Assembly (NCBI GenBank): GCA_963921825.1
Contig: OY997589.1
Coordinates: 81,700,523 to 81,764,522 of the forward strand
DNA from: Erodium maritimum
Taxonomy: Eukaryota > Streptophyta > Magnoliopsida > Geraniales > Geraniaceae
Length of the DNA: 64,000 nucleotides
Direction of reading: 5' to 3'
Part shown: positions 22,170 through 34,733 of the stretch, piece by piece
Layout of the letters: each line of letters begins with the position of its first letter
How positions within the stretch are numbered: the first letter of the stretch is position 1
The notes under the pieces: generated by a model
What the model was told of the DNA's origin: nothing
Databases searched by the model: none
The model's input: the letters and a program-made list of their open reading frames with translations, nothing else
Translations under genes and position numbers: made by a program

Positions 22170-23040
22170 TTTTTTTTACTAAAAGGTCATAGATTTCATT
22201 AATAGATGAAAAAAGCAATTATAATGTATAGAGCCTCAAAAAGTTTCGTTACAAAAAGCTTTAGGACAATTGAACCGTTAAGAACGATGTGGAAAAAAAT
22301 CATATAGACAAACTGAAATTAAACTAAGCCAAAACCAACGAATACTGCTCAAGGTATTGGACAGACCACGGAACAGCCGGAGCAAGGATGGCCTCTAACG
22401 GTGATAGAGTCCTTCCCCATTAACGCAGCATATATGTCAGGATAATAGGGAGGGATGGGATGATCGTTATACGATATGCATTTGGCAGTGGGATCGACAC
22501 GCATGGCGAGAACCCATCCTTCACACGCATGGGTGGTTGGCCCATTAGGCACGGTACAAAGGCATGCATAAAATTTACGCACCATGGTGATTCAGGACCA
22601 TCACCAAGGGGAGGAGGAGGAGGCAGGCGGTTGCTTGCGGTCGACACAATTAGGGTTTTCGGTGGTCGGCCCCTTTTCAATGGCGCTCGTGGGGGTTCCA
22701 GAGACGAGGATCCCGAAGAGAAAGAGACGATCGTCGTAGAGGGATGCAGTAGAGTCAGGGATGGTTTCAGCACTGGTGTTGATTTCATGGTCACGGGCTT
22801 CGGCTTCCTCTACCGACATCCTTTTAATGGGCTAGCCACATCCATGGAGGGTCGATGTGGTAGGTTAACTATCCCTACTCCCATTAGAGATGAAAGCGGT
22901 GAGGGGACATGTGTAATGACCATAGGGGCGGCAGGTGTGGTGGTGCTGACGGCGTAGGTGGGGGCATGGATTAGAGTTTTCTCGAGAGGAGCACACGATT
23001 GACGTGAGAGAATGGAATAAATTTGGGAGTACATTATGAA
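22170..23040 (-). mobile_element. Retroposon fragment, DUF4283-LINE-like tail family
   Basis: On the - strand the segment ends in CTTTTAGTAAAAAAAACAC (left edge at 22170). The same tail string, CTTTTAGTAAAAAA, ends the 60130-61966 element, so I place them in one family. The body has overlapping - frames of 72-124 codons rich in Pro and Ser, with a KRGRPPK motif like an AT-hook, resembling the variable C-terminal region of LINE ORF1. There are stops in all frames. No target-site duplication was found. Confidence 0.45.
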
Positions 23041-23129
23041 TAAATACTAGTGTTTTCTAATGACCGGATAAATACCATTTTCTTTAATTTAAATAATAAA
23101 AAATGAATCGGTTTTTAAATACTATAAAT

Positions 23130-26010
23130 CATATATATGAAACAGTCGCTTTCACACATGTATTTCCGGATGAATAAGAGAATTGAAAAGAGCGGGACAT
23201 AGTCTTGAACAACATTTTCTAGACGCTAACCATATACCGAAATACGCGGCTAATCCAGGTGATAATTGATGAGGTAGATCCTCATGAAGGTAGGCGCTCG
23301 ACCGTAGCGTACCTTGCACAGTTCCCGATTGCGTATAACTAACCATTTCTTCCATAATAAAAATTGGTCCAGTTTATCATTCATATCATGCATATCCTAG
23401 AAACCCATCCCTCCCTCCTTTTTTGGCCTACACAACTTGGTCTAGCCCTGTAAAATAATCGGTTTAATGGCTCGAGGAATACCCTCCCACCAATACTGAG
23501 CTAAATCGATATGAGTTTTCTCCACCGATCCCTGGGGGAGGAGAAAAACGCTCATAGCATATATAAGCAATGCTTGTAACACCGAACGACCCATTACCTC
23601 TTTCCCACCAACCGATATCATCTGACACTCCCAATCCCTAATCTTGACCAAAAGCCGATTATAGATAAATTATAAGTTCTGACCACGACTCTAACCCTCC
23701 ATGTTTGGAACCCCCAAGTACATTGATCCCTGCGAAATCTTCTGGATACCCAATGTAGCACAACAGACCAAACGAGTTGTAGGGGTAGTATTGGTACTGA
23801 AAAAGATGGAGGACTTTGCTTTATTGATTACCTAACCCGATAGTGCACCAAAGGTTGTGAGGATACTTTATAGGCATTCTACCTCTTTTCAACCCGCCCG
23901 AAAGAAGATATAGCAATCATCTGTGAAGAATATATGAGATATTATTGGTACTCCTCTAGACACCAAAACCCACACAAGTTCCCCTCTTGTTTTGCTTGTG
24001 CTAACATTCGAGAAAGCCCTTCCGTACAAAAAAGAAAGAGGTAATGAGATAGCGGGTCCCCTTGTTGGATACTTCTGCTTGTTGTGAATGGAGTAGTCCC
24101 CCCTTTAACTGATAGTATACCAGATCATTGCATGCAAGCCAAAATAAGTTCTCTCTACTGAGGATCAGGCCCGAACACCTCCATCATGGCCAAATATGAA
24201 AGACCAGTCGACCCGGTCATAAGCCTTATTCATGTCGAGTTTCAGGGACATAAAATCATCCGTCTCTTGAGTTTGGGGCCAAAGGAAGTGAATGACCTCG
24301 TAGGATATAAAGATGTTATCCAGAATCGACCTCCCTGGCATGAAGACTCCTTGATTGACCGTACTGATAGGGTCTAGGAGCGGTTTGAGATTAGCTAGGA
24401 CCTTGTACGAAATGCGAAAAATCACATTTCATCATGCAATAGGTCGGAGATCCGCCACCTTCCTCGGTGTTTACTTCTTAGGAATTATCACAAGTATGGT
24501 ATTGTTGACGTCCCGATCGAAGATCCTGTCTCAACTGCCTCCCGCACATAGGTAATGACTTTCCTATTCAAGATCAGCTAATAATGCTGATAGAATAGAG
24601 GGTTCAACCCATCCGGTCTCGGGGATTTATTAGGTCCCATTTGGAAAACTACAACCCATACCTCTTCATTTGTAACTCCCTTGGAAAATAAACGGTTCCG
24701 CTCCCTGAAATCAAAGTCGAGACATGGATGGGGAGATCCTGCAAATTCTCAAGTCCTGCCGTGAAAATCTGCTGAAAATAATGTAGTAACATTGCTTGTA
24801 TCCCCGAGTCCTTAGTTTCCTCCTTTCCCCCATCAGTTTCCAAAACCTTAATACCATTATGGAGTTGTCTCTTTGTTTCTACCGCGTGATATTTTTTTTT
24901 TGGTAGTACGGTCTCCATCTACTAACTATTGTTGCTTGGCTCATTGCTTCCAGAAAGCCTCTTGTCGGGATAGTGCTTGTTCGTATTTCTTTTGTATGGC
25001 CAATCTAGACCGAATCCCTGCATGGTCCCTCATGCCATTTAGTTCACTGAGGGTACACTGACATCTTCTGGTCGTGTTAATACTCTCCCAGTATATTGTC
25101 TAACCCCATACATCCAACGACCGATCAGAGTCTTGGGTATCATGCTTTATGTGACGTCCTCCAAGAAGACCCCAATCATGTTGGATGAGGTGGCCACACC
25201 CAAGTTCCTCGATCCAACCATTTTTGAAACAGAATTGACTCTGTGATGGGCCCGACCGTTTATCCATCAACTGAAGGAAAAAAGGCATATGATCAGATGT
25301 CGTATAAGCATTCCGAAGAGTGGCTTGGCTGAAATGTACCCTTGCTGCCGAGAAAAATAGACCCATATCCACACGAACCTCTAGGCGAGTCCTCAAGTCC
25401 TTTCCTCTCATCCAAATAAACTGATATCCCTCCATTGACATGTCCTCAACCCTTATGTTGGTGAAGGCATGATGAAAAGCCTGCATGAGGGTCTCGGGAT
25501 ACCTAAACCCGCCTTATTTTCTCACATGGTGCAGAATGCCATTAAAATCCCCCATGAGAATCCAATCACGTGTCTGATGAGCTCGAGCCAATTGATCGAG
25601 TAACTCCCACGTACGATGTTTTTGTTCCTTAACTGGCTCCCCATACAGTCTGGTGAATCGTACAACCGGCTCATGTCCCAACCATACATGCACATCAATG
25701 TGCGTATGATCCTGCTCCTCAACTACAACCCGACATCGTTCTGATCAAAGTAGGGAAATGCCCCCTTTCTTCCCCTCCACATGCAGTCTTGTACACCCGT
25801 GAAAGCTAAGGCTGCACCAGAGCAACGCCAGTCGTAACCGAGTGGCGTGATTCCGAGTAATATGTCTCAATAAGGAATACAATATCCCATATCCCATTTC
25901 AACCGAAGGACCAAGTCCTTGAGTTGTTATCGGTTTCGATCAGCCCCAAGACCACATCAATTCCATGCCAGGAACGAGGCCAAACAAAACCCAAGAAAAC
26001 ACAAAGGAAG
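23130..26010 (-). mobile_element. L1-like LINE, ORF2 remnant, 3'-truncated
   Basis: Reading the - strand from about 26000: an endonuclease start (SWHGIDVVLGL, matching the usual SWNCRGLG), then endonuclease fragments including DSHGG near 25540 and the TSDHMPFFLQL motif near 25290 (usual SDHxPL). Reverse transcriptase follows with QGVFMPGRSILDN and LDMNKAYDRVDW (24165-24425). Downstream RT sequence is VMGRSVLQALLIYAMSVFLLP (23442-23651), then a start of the zinc-binding RVT region near 23150-23350. The final FADD box and RNase H/tail are absent, so the 3' end is lost. At least ten stops or shifts occur, so it is long dead. Confidence 0.82.
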
Positions 26011-26335
26011 TAGATGGGAAACTGCGTACCCGAGAGGACTTTGATGGGGTTTGTGTAGATACCCAATCAGTGATACGGAAGAAACTAGAAGCGGTCTTGT
26101 AACAATGCGTGTGACGACAATGTAAGGAGGTGTAGGCGGCGACAAAAACGGACGACGACGGTACTCGTATATCCCTAATCAGAATCTCTCGGACTCTTGT
26201 TCCTAACTTGTTAGTCACATGTTCCAAAACTTTTAAACTGATATTCCGTTGTCTTTTGTATATGTTCCATAACTGTGTTTTGGAGAGTGACATTGCATAT
26301 TCATACTCGTTTATCGGATGGCATAATCGTTTCAA
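26011..26335 (-). other. Unidentified ORF segment upstream of the LINE
   Basis: A - strand frame of 131 codons opens at 26335 and runs into the LINE endonuclease start. Its first ~58 residues (MSLSKTQLWNIYKRQRNISL and onward) look protein-like, but I do not recognise them. It may be the C-terminal part of LINE ORF1 or the target sequence. Confidence 0.25.
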
Positions 26336-26535
26336 TTCCTAAGGATTGCGGGTAAAAGTGAAAGAAATTATAAATTCCAAAACTACCCTCTTTTTCTTTT
26401 ATGTTTTTTTCACCATTTCATTACAGGAGGATTGTGCATAATCGTTAAAATTCTTTAGGATTGCGGGTAAAAGAGAGAAATTATACATTCCAAAACTAGC
26501 ATCTTTTTCTTTTATATTTTTTTCACCATTTCATT
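26321..26535. repeat. 115-bp tandem duplication
   Basis: Two copies, starting GCATAATCGT at 26321 and 26436, share GGATTGCGGGTAAAAG and CACCATTTCATTACA. Period 115 bp, roughly 88 % identical by eye. It lies just 3' of the OB-fold gene. Confidence 0.75.
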
Positions 26536-26802
26536 ACACACGATATAAGCTAGTATATGCGAAGCATGTTGTAAGAAGAAAAGAACAATGACTGTCCAAA
26601 ACACAAATTGATCATAGACAAACCAGGGCAAGTTCCAAAAACCAAAGTGTCCTCAATTTACAGCAATCATCACCATCTGTTTATGAGGACACAACTTAGA
26701 TAAGCACGTGTCTTCCCGATTTTCTCGCGTAGATGAAAACATAATTTTGCTCCAGAATTTTTGCTTATTTTTAGGCCGCGACATAGTAGGGATACATGGA
26801 AG

Positions 26803-27922
26803 TCACTGTTCAACCACGTTCACTAGTTCGTATTCAATCAGTGATAGATTGCAATCTTCCTTCACAGTGAAACTTGCAGGGTCGGTCACTTCTACACGGC
26901 CCCATTTATCAACGGCAAGTCTCATTGATCCTTTGAACATGTCAATCTTTGCATTGCGAAGGGTCACCGTGCTCCCCTCTTTCATAAACTCAACTACTCG
27001 GGCAAACACAAGAAAAGAATCAATGGCATGTACTTGCATTATTCAAAATAGTAATTAGGACTTGGAAATCTTATACTAAGAATTAAGAAATCACTCTAAT
27101 TGGTGTAATGTAACATCAAACATGCCATAGCATTGTATCTTTCTACAAAGCTTTTGATAGACAAGCTATACTCTGTTTTTCATTTTGAAGAATGTAAATA
27201 CACAATTATAAATCGATAACGCAACTTTTTTGAAGAATTTATCCCAAACAAAGTCTCTTCGGAGTTATCTTGACAAATTTTATAGGCATGATTGAGGGAT
27301 ACAGCTTATAACGAGTAAAAGACAAAAAATTGTTTTGGTCCAAACCAAGATAACATTATAAACTTGTAAAACAATTCAAAAATAACAAGTATACAGATAA
27401 CACTTTTTTTATCAAAAAAGATGATTACATTCACTACCCGATTTTCAATTCATTACTCCCCACTTTTTTGTATCAATTCACCGCTATAAACTTTGATTTT
27501 GTTTCAGTTTATCCCAATTTGAAATTTAATGACGAAATTGTCCCTTACATAAAAAAATATTGAAAAAGATACAGGCCGTGAATTGAAAATCATGTAAAGT
27601 ACATGGCAGTAAATTGCAATTAACCCTAAAAAACGGGAGTATTTAAAACGTTGAGCATTGATTCATAGAAGCTAAAACAAAAAGATCTATACCACATACC
27701 TTGGTCATTCCTGGCTGTAAAGACAATAATTCCAGTCTCATCGCCAACCAAGCACTCAGCAATTCTCATGTTCCGCATTTGGGGCCCATCAGAACGGCCC
27801 TTTTGTAGTACCATTTTTGTACTCACAACCTTCACCGTAAGAGTGTGCCCGCTCGTTCCTGGTCGAAGCTGCTCAACCTTGGTGAATACCGGTTTCCTTA
27901 GTGCAGCTTTAGCTTCAGCCAT
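26803..27922 (-). CDS. OB-fold nucleic-acid-binding protein, At4g28440/SOSS-B-like
   Basis: Two coding exons, 27922-27700 and 26996-26803, join in phase 1 (donor GTATGTGG, acceptor CCCGAG) to give 138 aa with no disruption. The protein starts MAEAKAALRKPVFTKVEQL, continues RPGTSGHTLTVKVVSTK, and has EGSTVTLRNAKIDMFKGSMR and a C-terminal LIEYELVNVVEQ. This matches the small plant OB-fold family typified by Arabidopsis At4g28440, whose single OB barrel resembles SOSS complex subunit B, a single-strand DNA binder. Length is close to the family's usual size. The start is chosen because the family begins MAEAKPxLRKPVF and an intron acceptor (TTGAAG) abuts it. This is the one clearly intact host gene here. 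The single-strand DNA-binding role is inferred from the fold. Confidence 0.93.
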
Positions 27923-28012
27923 CTTCAATGAACACAGAGCACATGAATGAAAATCATGAGTAGAACAAGCAACATACACACTCAAAATGCCAACCACTCA
28001 TCCATTTACTCG

Positions 28013-28520
28013 CGTGTCTCTTCCGACGTGGGCCATAGGCCTGTAGCAGGACTGGGCTTCAGCATATACGTCGAAGTTCACAGGGATCCCATAACACAAG
28101 CCCAAATAGACCAAGTTAATTCTGATAGCATGTAAGTTTTTTTTTTAAATTGGGGGTGATTATATCGGATCGGACTCCACAACTAAAAGATCAACGTCGT
28201 TATATGGGTTTGGCCCTAGACTTTATAAGTAGCCATTTTGTTTTCTTTCTATTCAATGCCCCATTTCTCTTCTGATGTGGGCCATATGCATATAGCAGGA
28301 CTCGACTTCTGCCTATAAATTAGAGTTCACAGAGGAGCTAAGGCATAGGGTGCCAATAACACATGCCCCAAAACGACCAGGTTATCTCTAATAGCATGTA
28401 AACTTTAATCAAAATGGGTAATTACATTGGATCGGACTCCACAGCTGAAAGGTCAACCTTGCTATATGGGTATGGCCCTAGACTTTATAAGTAGGTACTT
28501 TGTTATCTTTCTATTCGATG
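28013..28520. repeat. ~250-bp tandem duplication in the leader intron
   Basis: Two copies share GTGGGCCAT, TAGCAGGACT, TAATAGCATGTAA (first copy TGATAGCATGTAA), GGATCGGACTCCACA and GGCCCTAGACTTTATAAGTA. They start near 28018 and 28269. The second copy has a small insertion. Sequence diverged by perhaps 15-20 %. Confidence 0.75.
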
Positions 28521-28639
28521 TGGGTTTACATTCTTAGTAAATACCAACGACCCAATGCATATAAATAAATAAACATAGCAAGACAAAACCAATAATGGGT
28601 ACTCTTCCACTCCAGACAGAACGATTGGAATTAGTATTA

Positions 28640-28887
28640 GAGCATCTCGAATATGGAAGAATTTAGCGGGTGAATCACCTAAAAGGGGGTTTGGCTGGGT
28701 GAATCACCCACGTTTTGGGCAAAGGATTCTTCCCCCAAGCGAAGTGCTGATGCACGTGGATGAAAGAGGAAGGGTTGTGGTCACTTGTCATGTTACACTG
28801 GGCTAAGACCACCGTGGGAGGCTGGGCGAATCTCCCAATAAAATCACTACGCACCTGGGCTAACCGCCCAGACCACTGGAGATGCTC
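28640..28887. mobile_element. Tourist-like MITE (248 bp)
   Basis: The ends are inverted: GAGCATCTC at 28640-28648 and GAGATGCTC at 28879-28887. Flanks are TTA (28637-28639) and TCA (28888-28890), close to the TTA/TAA duplication of PIF/Harbinger MITEs. No coding content. It lies within the leader intron of the OB-fold gene. Confidence 0.65.
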
Positions 28888-29626
28888 TCAGTTCCGAAAA
28901 TTCATTGCTCAATTACGAGCGTTCTTGGCGTAATCCTTGAACTTTCGACTTTCCAGTGAATTGCAAGAGACAATACTCTACATTTCAACTAAGCAGTCCT
29001 AACCAGTCTCATGGTGCTACAAATCAAACAAGTTCACACATGCAATTCCCTATTTTTACAAAAATCAGGATAAAAATAACAATCAAAATGTTGTTAAAAA
29101 CTAACCAAACTCATACAGTTTCTTTCCTCAATCTTCCACACAACTAACTACTAATCAGTAAATAAGAAGAGAAAAAATAGTTTCATACGTAAGAAACCTC
29201 AGACATTAGCTTCATGGAACCTTAACAAAACCCAACACTTACTCCAACCTCAACTGTTCACACACATTTAAAATCAAAATTATAAAATTTATCATCCATG
29301 AACACCGAATCACAATCCACAAGCCTCTATCTCACAAACGAAACACAAGCAGATCAAAATCTTAACAATTATGATATGAATGTGAATTGAAATGCTCAAA
29401 CAAACAGAGAGACGAAAAAATGAGACATTTTGAGATATGGGTTCGAGAAATCACCACAGATGTTGCAGAGATTCGGAGAGGCGATTTGGGGATTGAGCGT
29501 GAGATCTGATTGCGATGACGAAGACTGAGAACCGTAGCCGTCACCGTGTCAATAAGAATAAAGGCAGGGTTTTTATGTTAGTATCGACCGTCGATGTTTG
29601 CTAGCTTGACTAGTGATCGGACCGTA

Positions 29627-29723
29627 CACGTGGCAGTTCTCAGAGTCTCGGACATAATTCACATGAGAGAAACAGAAAGTACAGAACTAACTTTCCAAAT
29701 AAAACGACAAGCAGTCACACGTG
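29627..29723. promoter_or_regulatory. Two G-box motifs upstream of the OB-fold gene
   Basis: CACGTG occurs at 29627-29632 and 29718-29723, about 70 and 160 bp upstream of the inferred leader exon. In plants this hexamer binds bZIP and bHLH factors. Function here is inferred from position only. Confidence 0.4.
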
Positions 29724-29889
29724 TGCAAAGCTGTTTGTTTGCATACGATAATCGGATTTTTATCTTGAATGAAATTCCAATTTCACAACGTAATTGTTCC
29801 ATAGAAGAAAGGGGTGATTATTTTTTATACTTATGATAGACTTTGATAATTATATAAAAAAACATTTTTTAGCATACGAGAACGAATTT

Positions 29890-31490
29890 ATTAATGAAGA
29901 AATGAAAGGGCCGAAATGATTATACAGAAGTGGAAATCAACTAATGAGATGAGATATAGTTTCGCTGACATCCGAAACACTGATCTTGTAACTAAATATC
30001 TGGTAAAGACTAAGGAGATACTAAGGGGTGGTTTCCTATTCCAACTGTGATTGGTGCTGTATATCCATGAAACTTTTTCCGTCTCGACTTGATCGGGCCT
30101 GTCATGTCGTAACAATCGGCCAAGGAGTACGACAGGGAAAGGAGGAGGTTGGGATACAGAAGGGTTCTGATTAGCGAGGGTCGTGGTGTGTCTCCTCAAT
30201 GACACCCCGAGAGGCCATGGGTGAATCATGGTGACCCGCGATGCAAGCCAACGTGTCTCGCTACTTCCCCATCGGGATTGACGTCCTTAGTAGTGTCCGT
30301 GGAGGTCATGCTATCTTGGGTAGGGGTGTTGGATTCATCTGACCCCGGGGATGAGATATACCATAGGGAATCTACCATCCGGTGAGTAGGGGTGTGAGAG
30401 TCGTCTGACCTAGGGTGATGGGTACCAGCGGGGCTCCTCAAAGTACCGGTTAGAGGGGTCCCAGGATGTTTGACCAGGCCGGCGATCCGAAACCCGCTAC
30501 TATCATGGTATTTCTAGTGTCCGTGGATGTCATGTTGCCTTGGGTAAGGGTGTCAGATTATCCAACCTCGGGGAGGAGATGTATCATCGAGGTTCTGCCA
30601 TCCTGTGAGTAGGGGTGTAAGAGTCACCCGACCCGGTGGGGATGAGTACCAGCGAGGCTCCTCGTAGTGTCGGTCAGAGGGGTCATGGGATGCCGGACCA
30701 GGTCGGCGATCCGCAACCCGTCTATTATCATGGGATTGATAACGATCTTTTCTCGGGATGTCCATAGTCGTGAAGATATCCACCACAACGCGGATTCTCA
30801 TCATTGTGTCAGTTCTTCGTAGTGATCGATTTGGGGCCCTACTCGTGTAAGGTAGCGTTGAACGAATTTGAGATGATCTGCTCATGGTGGCGGATCGTCG
30901 TCCCTGGGTAGGGTTCTCTAGACCGGGACCAGCGACCTTGTGTGGGTTGTGATTGTGGACTAGAATCTTCCTCCCGAGGTTCGTCTGGTCGCATGGTCTT
31001 CTTACTTCCCCTAGAGCCAGACTTGGTTCTGGATTCCAGTGATAGGGATGGGGCGTGGCGAAGGCCAACGATCGTGCCATAATGGGTCCCCAGATCCATC
31101 TCCCATCGTCATATCATACGGTAGCCATTGTAAGGGGGGATCTCATCGGCTTCATCAGTTTGCTTGCAAGGCGGTAGGCGGCGAGAGTCTGCCACAATTG
31201 GTCGATCCCTTCCTTGGTTGTAGATCATTTCATATGACGAAGCTTGTGGCGGCACCTAGTAATGACTTTTGGGTCTTCATGTGGTAGGATCCACGGTCCC
31301 TAACGTGTTAGTCGTGCCAAAGAGGGCAGCGAGTTGGCAGACGAGAGGCAGTAGGGGTCGGTGGGCATTGTGGTTGGGGTTTCATGGTAGTTATGGTGGA
31401 AAAGTGGTGAGGGTGATCGAAGAGAGAGGATAAGTTTGAAGCAACAGAGCTAAAAGGGAAGGAGAGAATTTAAGAGAAACCCTAAGTTTC
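29890..31490 (-). other. GC-rich repeat-derived block, unclassified
   Basis: On - it begins with a CT-rich leader (near 31480-31380) and continues as Arg/Pro/Ser-rich frames of 70-175 codons (MARSLAFATPHPYHW; MDLGTHYGTIVGL). Composition is unlike the AT-rich flanks. No protein family, LTR or tail was recognised. It could be a leader/gag-like part of an old element or a LINE ORF1 derivative. Confidence 0.35.
30293..30740. repeat. 224-bp tandem repeat, two copies
   Basis: Copies start GTGTCCGTGGA at 30293 and 30517. They share GAGTAGGGGTGT, GTACCAGCG and CCAGGYCGGCGATCCG. Period 224 bp keeps neither copy in frame with the other, so a coding constraint on the repeat is unlikely. Confidence 0.8.
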
Positions 31491-31639
31491 AATGGACTCA
31501 TTTTTCTTGTTTATTTTTTTGTTTGTTTGTTTGTTGTAATTTATTAATTTTAAATTTAAAAATAAATATTCTTTCTTTTCCCAGATGGGTATAGATGAAT
31601 GAGAAACAAAGATGCTGAATATAAAGCACAGGTATTTCT

Positions 31640-33420
31640 CTCAAATGACTTGAAGCCAACTTTTGATAAAGTTGTGTTGTGTGATCACCATGGTATATTT
31701 GATATACGTACTCACTGCTAATGGTACTTTGAGTTCCAACATTTATAAAAGTCCCTGAAGGACTTGCATTGCCTGAAGCATTGCAATTTTCCTGAAGCAA
31801 ATCTCATGCATTGCCTGAAGCAAATCCCATGAAAATTTAAATTTCCAGAAGCAATGCCATTCCCCAAAGGATTTATGATTATCTAGAGAAATGACTCTCT
31901 AAAGGCTTTAATTTGCATGAGGCAATAAGACATGGTATGAGAAACCATGTACTTAGTAAGCAGTGTGGGTTGATAATATATGGACTCTTGAAGAGGTCCT
32001 TGAAACTGCGGTATGTCTAAGGAAAGACTTTCAAATGAAAGTTTTGATGATGAAGTATTATCTCGGCCTGAAGATCGAACATACTTCAAATGGATCCATA
32101 AATATGCATTTGTTAAGAAACGCCTGAAGCGCTTTCGACTTGATATTCAAACGATCGATAGATATTTAGATCCTAAAGAGGATCTCATTTGTCTAAAAGA
32201 AATGAAAAGATATTTGGTCCTGAAGTGCCATATCTAAATTTGAGACATTATGATGTACAAGGCCTGACAGAAAATTCGCAGCAAATGTGCTAGTCAGCTT
32301 GAGCTCAGAAACTACTTACCGATTTTGAGAAAGAAGCAGATCTGCAAAGCATGTCTAGGGACGGCGATAGTTTGAGGTGACAGTTTTTCAGTGTTCAGTA
32401 TTTTGGTTGCAACCATAAGCTGCTCAGAAATCCGTGTATCATGAATTCCAGAAGAGTCATGAGATTGACGTCAATCAGAATCACAAAGTGAAAATCCTAC
32501 ATGTTTGATTCACTGAAATTTGGGCAACATCAGTTTGTTTTTAGGAAAGTCAGTGTACAAGATAATATGAGTCGACTTCGCAAGCAACCGAGATTACTCA
32601 GTTGGTCTTTAGGGGGAGCGACAGTTAGGAGGAGTATGTTTCCGTGCGCTGCATTCTTTTTCCCTTATTCAGGTTTTTTCCCATGAGGTTTTCTTGGAAA
32701 GGTTTTTAACGAGGCAGCTGTTATGCACGTCCAGCTCACCAGAAGTGAGTAAATGGAAGATACACTCTACTCGGTATGGCTTTCCTGACATCCACTTGTT
32801 GAGAAGTTGATGTTTGACCGAACAACCAAAGTAACCTGCCTGAAGTCAGGGGGAGACAAGTTTTGTGCGCTGTGCTCTTTTTCCCTTATCCAAGTTTTGT
32901 CCCACATGGTTTCTTGGAAAGGTTTTTAACGAGGCAGCATCAAGCACAGCTTCAAGCACATCTTGTGCGTTGCACTCTTTTCCTTACAGGTTTTCTCCCA
33001 CCGGGTTTTCCTGAGGAGGTTTTTAACGGGGCAACTTCAACTTGAAGCACATTGTGGTGTCCAAGGGGGGGTGTTGTGGAAATGGCATGGGTATGCCATG
33101 TGTGGCCACCACAATCAACATGGTACCACTACTTGCATGTGTGTAGTATATGTGGCATTACCTCATGTACTCTTGGTTCCTATTAATAGAGGTGTCAACC
33201 CCTTGTATTAGATGATCATCCACCACACCACAACACACATCCAACACTCTCATCTTGTAGGAAAGTTTTCAAGAAATTAATGAAAATTCTCTCTACTCTC
33301 TAATTTGTAAGTGTTCTTTCGTGTTTTGCTTGGTAACCAACCCGTAGACACTAACCTTCTTATTATTCTTGGGCCATTGGTGTCTTGGTGTTGATTCCAA
33401 TCAAACTTGATTTTACAACA
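31640..33420 (+). mobile_element. Ty1/Copia fossil, 3' end with one LTR
   Basis: Fragments of Copia reverse transcriptase are readable on + at about 32020-32240 (LKRFRLDIQTIDRYLD, then KEDLICLKE). A non-coding stretch follows with the plant Copia 3' signature AGGTTTTTAACGAGGCAGC (near 32700 and 32920; related GGTTTTTAACGGGGCAAC near 33020). A purine tract (AAGGGGGGG, 33063-33071) and an LTR follow. The 5' half is missing and the coding part is heavily broken, so it is an old fossil. Confidence 0.75.
33072..33420 (+). repeat. 3' LTR of the Copia fossil
   Basis: 349 bp beginning TGTTGTGGAAATGG and ending TTTTACAACA, with matching inverted ends TGTTG/CAACA, directly after a polypurine tract. 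Confidence 0.75.
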
Positions 33421-34733
33421 TAGTCTTCATTGTTTGGGACTTGGAAAATTATTAATTCTTCATTCATTTTAGTTTAAAATACTTTCTAAAATAAGTTCTT
33501 ATCCTATTTGTTGGCTGGCGGGCTTATCTTAGTGTTCTCTAAACTAATCAAGTTTAGACATTGGTAGAAACATTATTAATACACCAAGAATCAAATTTAG
33601 GCTTATAATAATTTGATTGATTGTACATTATGTCAAGAAGTGTACCACTATCCCAAGAATTTTTGTAACTTATATGTGTTATTGCATCAAAAACGGCTTA
33701 ATCATGAAAAGGATCCGGAGAAACAGCATGCGTATCATATCCGTTTCTTGGAGGTACTTCTATTTCACATAAATTGAATGCCTTCAACCAAAGGGTGGAT
33801 ATCGTTTATGTATGAAGTATGGTGATTTGGTCAATGTGGACAAAACACTAAGGGTACATTATAAATATCTACCCCAAACTTGTAGCGTTTAAGTGATACA
33901 TACCCTAAAAAAATTTAACTGATACCTACTGAGATGTTTAGTTATATAACAAATAGCTCAAGCTGTCAACTAAAATGACGAAAATACCCTCAGTGAATTT
34001 TTAATTAATTTTTTTAAAATAAAACTGAAGTGACTTTTTAAATAAAATTAAAGTGATTTAATAAGTACATATATATACCTAACAAAAGTGAATTTTTTAA
34101 ATAGAATATGTCCTTGATGGTAAGTTAATGTAATTATAACTTCCACCGCCGTCCATCGTTGATATTTCATGTTATCCTAACGACATGCGACACAATAGAA
34201 TGGCTCCGAGTCCTTATTTTGAACCATATTTTCCCTTCTGTAATGTTTGATTTTATATATTTTGTTTGGTTTTAAGTATGTGTCCTATTTATTTTATTCT
34301 TTCCTTTGTAATCATGGTACAAAATTGTAAGTATCTTTTTTTTGTAATAGGTGCTCTTAATAAAAACATGTTCAAAGAAATCAGTTATCAGTATATTTTC
34401 TACCGTTTAAAACTCTTTTTTGCTCTTGAGTATAATGATCGGTTTGAATAAGAGGTTTTTGTATTTTCATATTTAGATATCGATTTAGCATCAATTTCAA
34501 AGTCAATTGAAGCTTACCAATTACATGTATGAGTTACCCATTGTGATGTATTGGAATATTTGCATATATTGGTCCATCATCGTTCCTTTCCGGTTACCAT
34601 TTTACTTATACCAATCGCCATGATCAGCGTCTCCAACCCTAAGAACAAAAAAACCAACGTTCGTCTCCACAACCAAGTATCACATGCGATTTCTCACACC
34701 ATGTACCGCGCATCGCACAGTACCCTTGCCTAG
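33421..34733. other. AT-rich intergenic DNA, no gene seen
   Basis: Open frames near 34266-34451 and 34551-34733 lack any family signature or splice context. Unit A of the tandem array begins at about 34734. Confidence 0.45.

Larger units (their letters stand above)
27923..29560 (-). other. 5' UTR exon and ~1.5-kb leader intron of the OB-fold gene
   Basis: A CT-rich leader typical of plant 5' UTR exons lies at about 29450-29560 on -, with a possible donor (CTGTG/GTGATT) near 29450. Between it and the ATG no coding frame occurs. The intron contains the ~250-bp duplication and the MITE listed separately. Exact exon ends need transcript data. Confidence 0.5.
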
